Of a stretch of 26,780 bases of DNA, positions 24,615 to 26,780 are shown in pieces. The stretch lies in the NCBI RefSeq assembly GCF_946478835.1, contig NZ_CAMLDV010000034.1, positions 1 to 26,780 of the forward strand, read 5' to 3'. The position numbers and the translations under genes were made by a program. This DNA comes from an uncultured Bdellovibrio sp. (GTDB lineage: Bacteria > Bdellovibrionota > Bdellovibrionia > Bdellovibrionales > Bdellovibrionaceae). Each line of letters begins with the position of its first letter. Position 1 is the first letter of the stretch. The notes under the pieces are model-generated. The model searched no databases. It was given only the letters and a program-made list of their open reading frames with translations, and was not told the origin of the DNA.

Positions 24615-24642
24615 TATCTTTATTATTGAAGGAGACTTCCTA

Positions 24643-26287
<1,645 letters not shown>

Positions 26288-26295
26288 GAGACAAC

Positions 26296-26780
26296 ATGGC
26301 TATTGCTGATGTAAAAAAGAATGCGCAAGCAAAAATGGAAAAGACTTTGGCGGCTCTAGGTGAAGAGCTTAAGAAAATCCGCACAGGTCGCGCGCAAGTT
26401 TCTATGCTTGATAATATCCGCGTGAATTACTACGGAACTCCATCTCCTCTTTCTCAAGTGGCTTCAATCTCTACTCCGGATGCCAAATCTTTCTTGATCG
26501 CTCCTTGGGAAGTTTCAATTCTTAAAGATATCGAACAAGCAATCATCAAGTCTGAGTTGGGCATGGCTCCAATGAACGACGGTAAAGTAATTCGTTTGAA
26601 AGTTCCAGATTTGACTGAAGAGCGCCGTAAAGACCTTGCGAAGCAAGTTAAGAAGATCGCTGAAGAAGCACGCGTGGCTGTTCGTATGGCTCGTCGTGAT
26701 GCCAATGATGAAGTTAAAAAACTTCAAAAAGACAAAGCTGTCAGCGAAGACGAAGGCAAAAAGGCCGAAGCAGACATCCA
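26296..26780 (+). CDS. frr: Ribosome recycling factor, 3' end outside window
   Basis: RRF splits post-termination ribosomes together with EF-G. The first 161 of about 185 residues are visible. Signatures are KKNAQAKMEKTLAALGEELK, KIRTGRAQVSMLDNIRVNYY (the RTGRA motif that contacts rRNA), TPSPLSQVASISTPDAKSFL, APWEVSILKDIEQAIIKSEL and GKVIRLKVPDLTEERRKDLA. TAGGAG five bases before the ATG is a strong ribosome site. The gene starts eight bases after pyrH. Confidence 0.97.
   Translation, partial: MAIADVKKNAQAKMEKTLAALGEELKKIRTGRAQVSMLDNIRVNYYGTPSPLSQVASISTPDAKSFLIAPWEVSILKDIEQAIIKSELGMAPMNDGKVIRLKVPDLTEERRKDLAKQVKKIAEEARVAVRMARRDANDEVKKLQKDKAVSEDEGKKAEADI

Overview
The window reads as a piece of a Bdellovibrionota chromosome, most likely a Bdellovibrio-type predatory bacterium. 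This is a judgement from the gene content, not a database match. The support is a low-to-middle GC, densely packed genome, many secreted or envelope proteins with no recognisable family, an 'FQNCG' lipoprotein signal that I associate with this group, a TadG-like pilus-assembly protein, a CFI-box-CTERM protein, and a conserved rpsB-tsf-pyrH-frr translation block. I see no insertion sequence, integrase, tRNA, rRNA or CRISPR array.

Layout. 1-2821 (+): the end of a degenerate sigma-54-activator-like protein, then a translationally coupled AmgK-like sugar kinase and MurU-like nucleotidyltransferase pair, closed by a bidirectional palindromic terminator. 2854-7794 (-): a three-gene block with a large TadG-like membrane-anchored protein followed by two secreted proteins, one Cys/Gly-rich and one Ala/Gly-rich. 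The first two share an 11-residue peptide motif. 7917-9916 (+): an unknown exported protein and a cytosolic NagZ. 10040-11410 (+): a TonB-like protein. 11420-13565 (-): an exported papain-like protease, a 42-residue lysine-rich protein with its own terminator, and an outer-membrane beta-barrel. 13564-14670 (+): an M23 endopeptidase whose start codon overlaps the beta-barrel start and whose stop codon overlaps the stop of the lipoprotein at 14667-15947 (-). 16108-21975 (+): galU, an unknown exported protein, priA, a zinc-ribbon/CFI-box protein and a FAD-dependent oxidoreductase. 21972-23315 (-): an orphan membrane histidine kinase. 23602-26780 (+): rpsB, tsf, pyrH and a truncated frr.

How the genes fit together. 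Three cell-wall salvage activities (NagZ, AmgK, MurU) and an M23 peptidoglycan endopeptidase lie within 15 kb. This fits an organism that degrades and re-uses peptidoglycan, its own or that of prey. The most promising undescribed unit is the 2854-7794 block. It looks like a dedicated export or surface-structure cassette: one TadG-like anchor plus two low-complexity secreted partners, tied together by strand, spacing, a shared motif between the first two products and a similar C-terminal ending in the two secreted ones.
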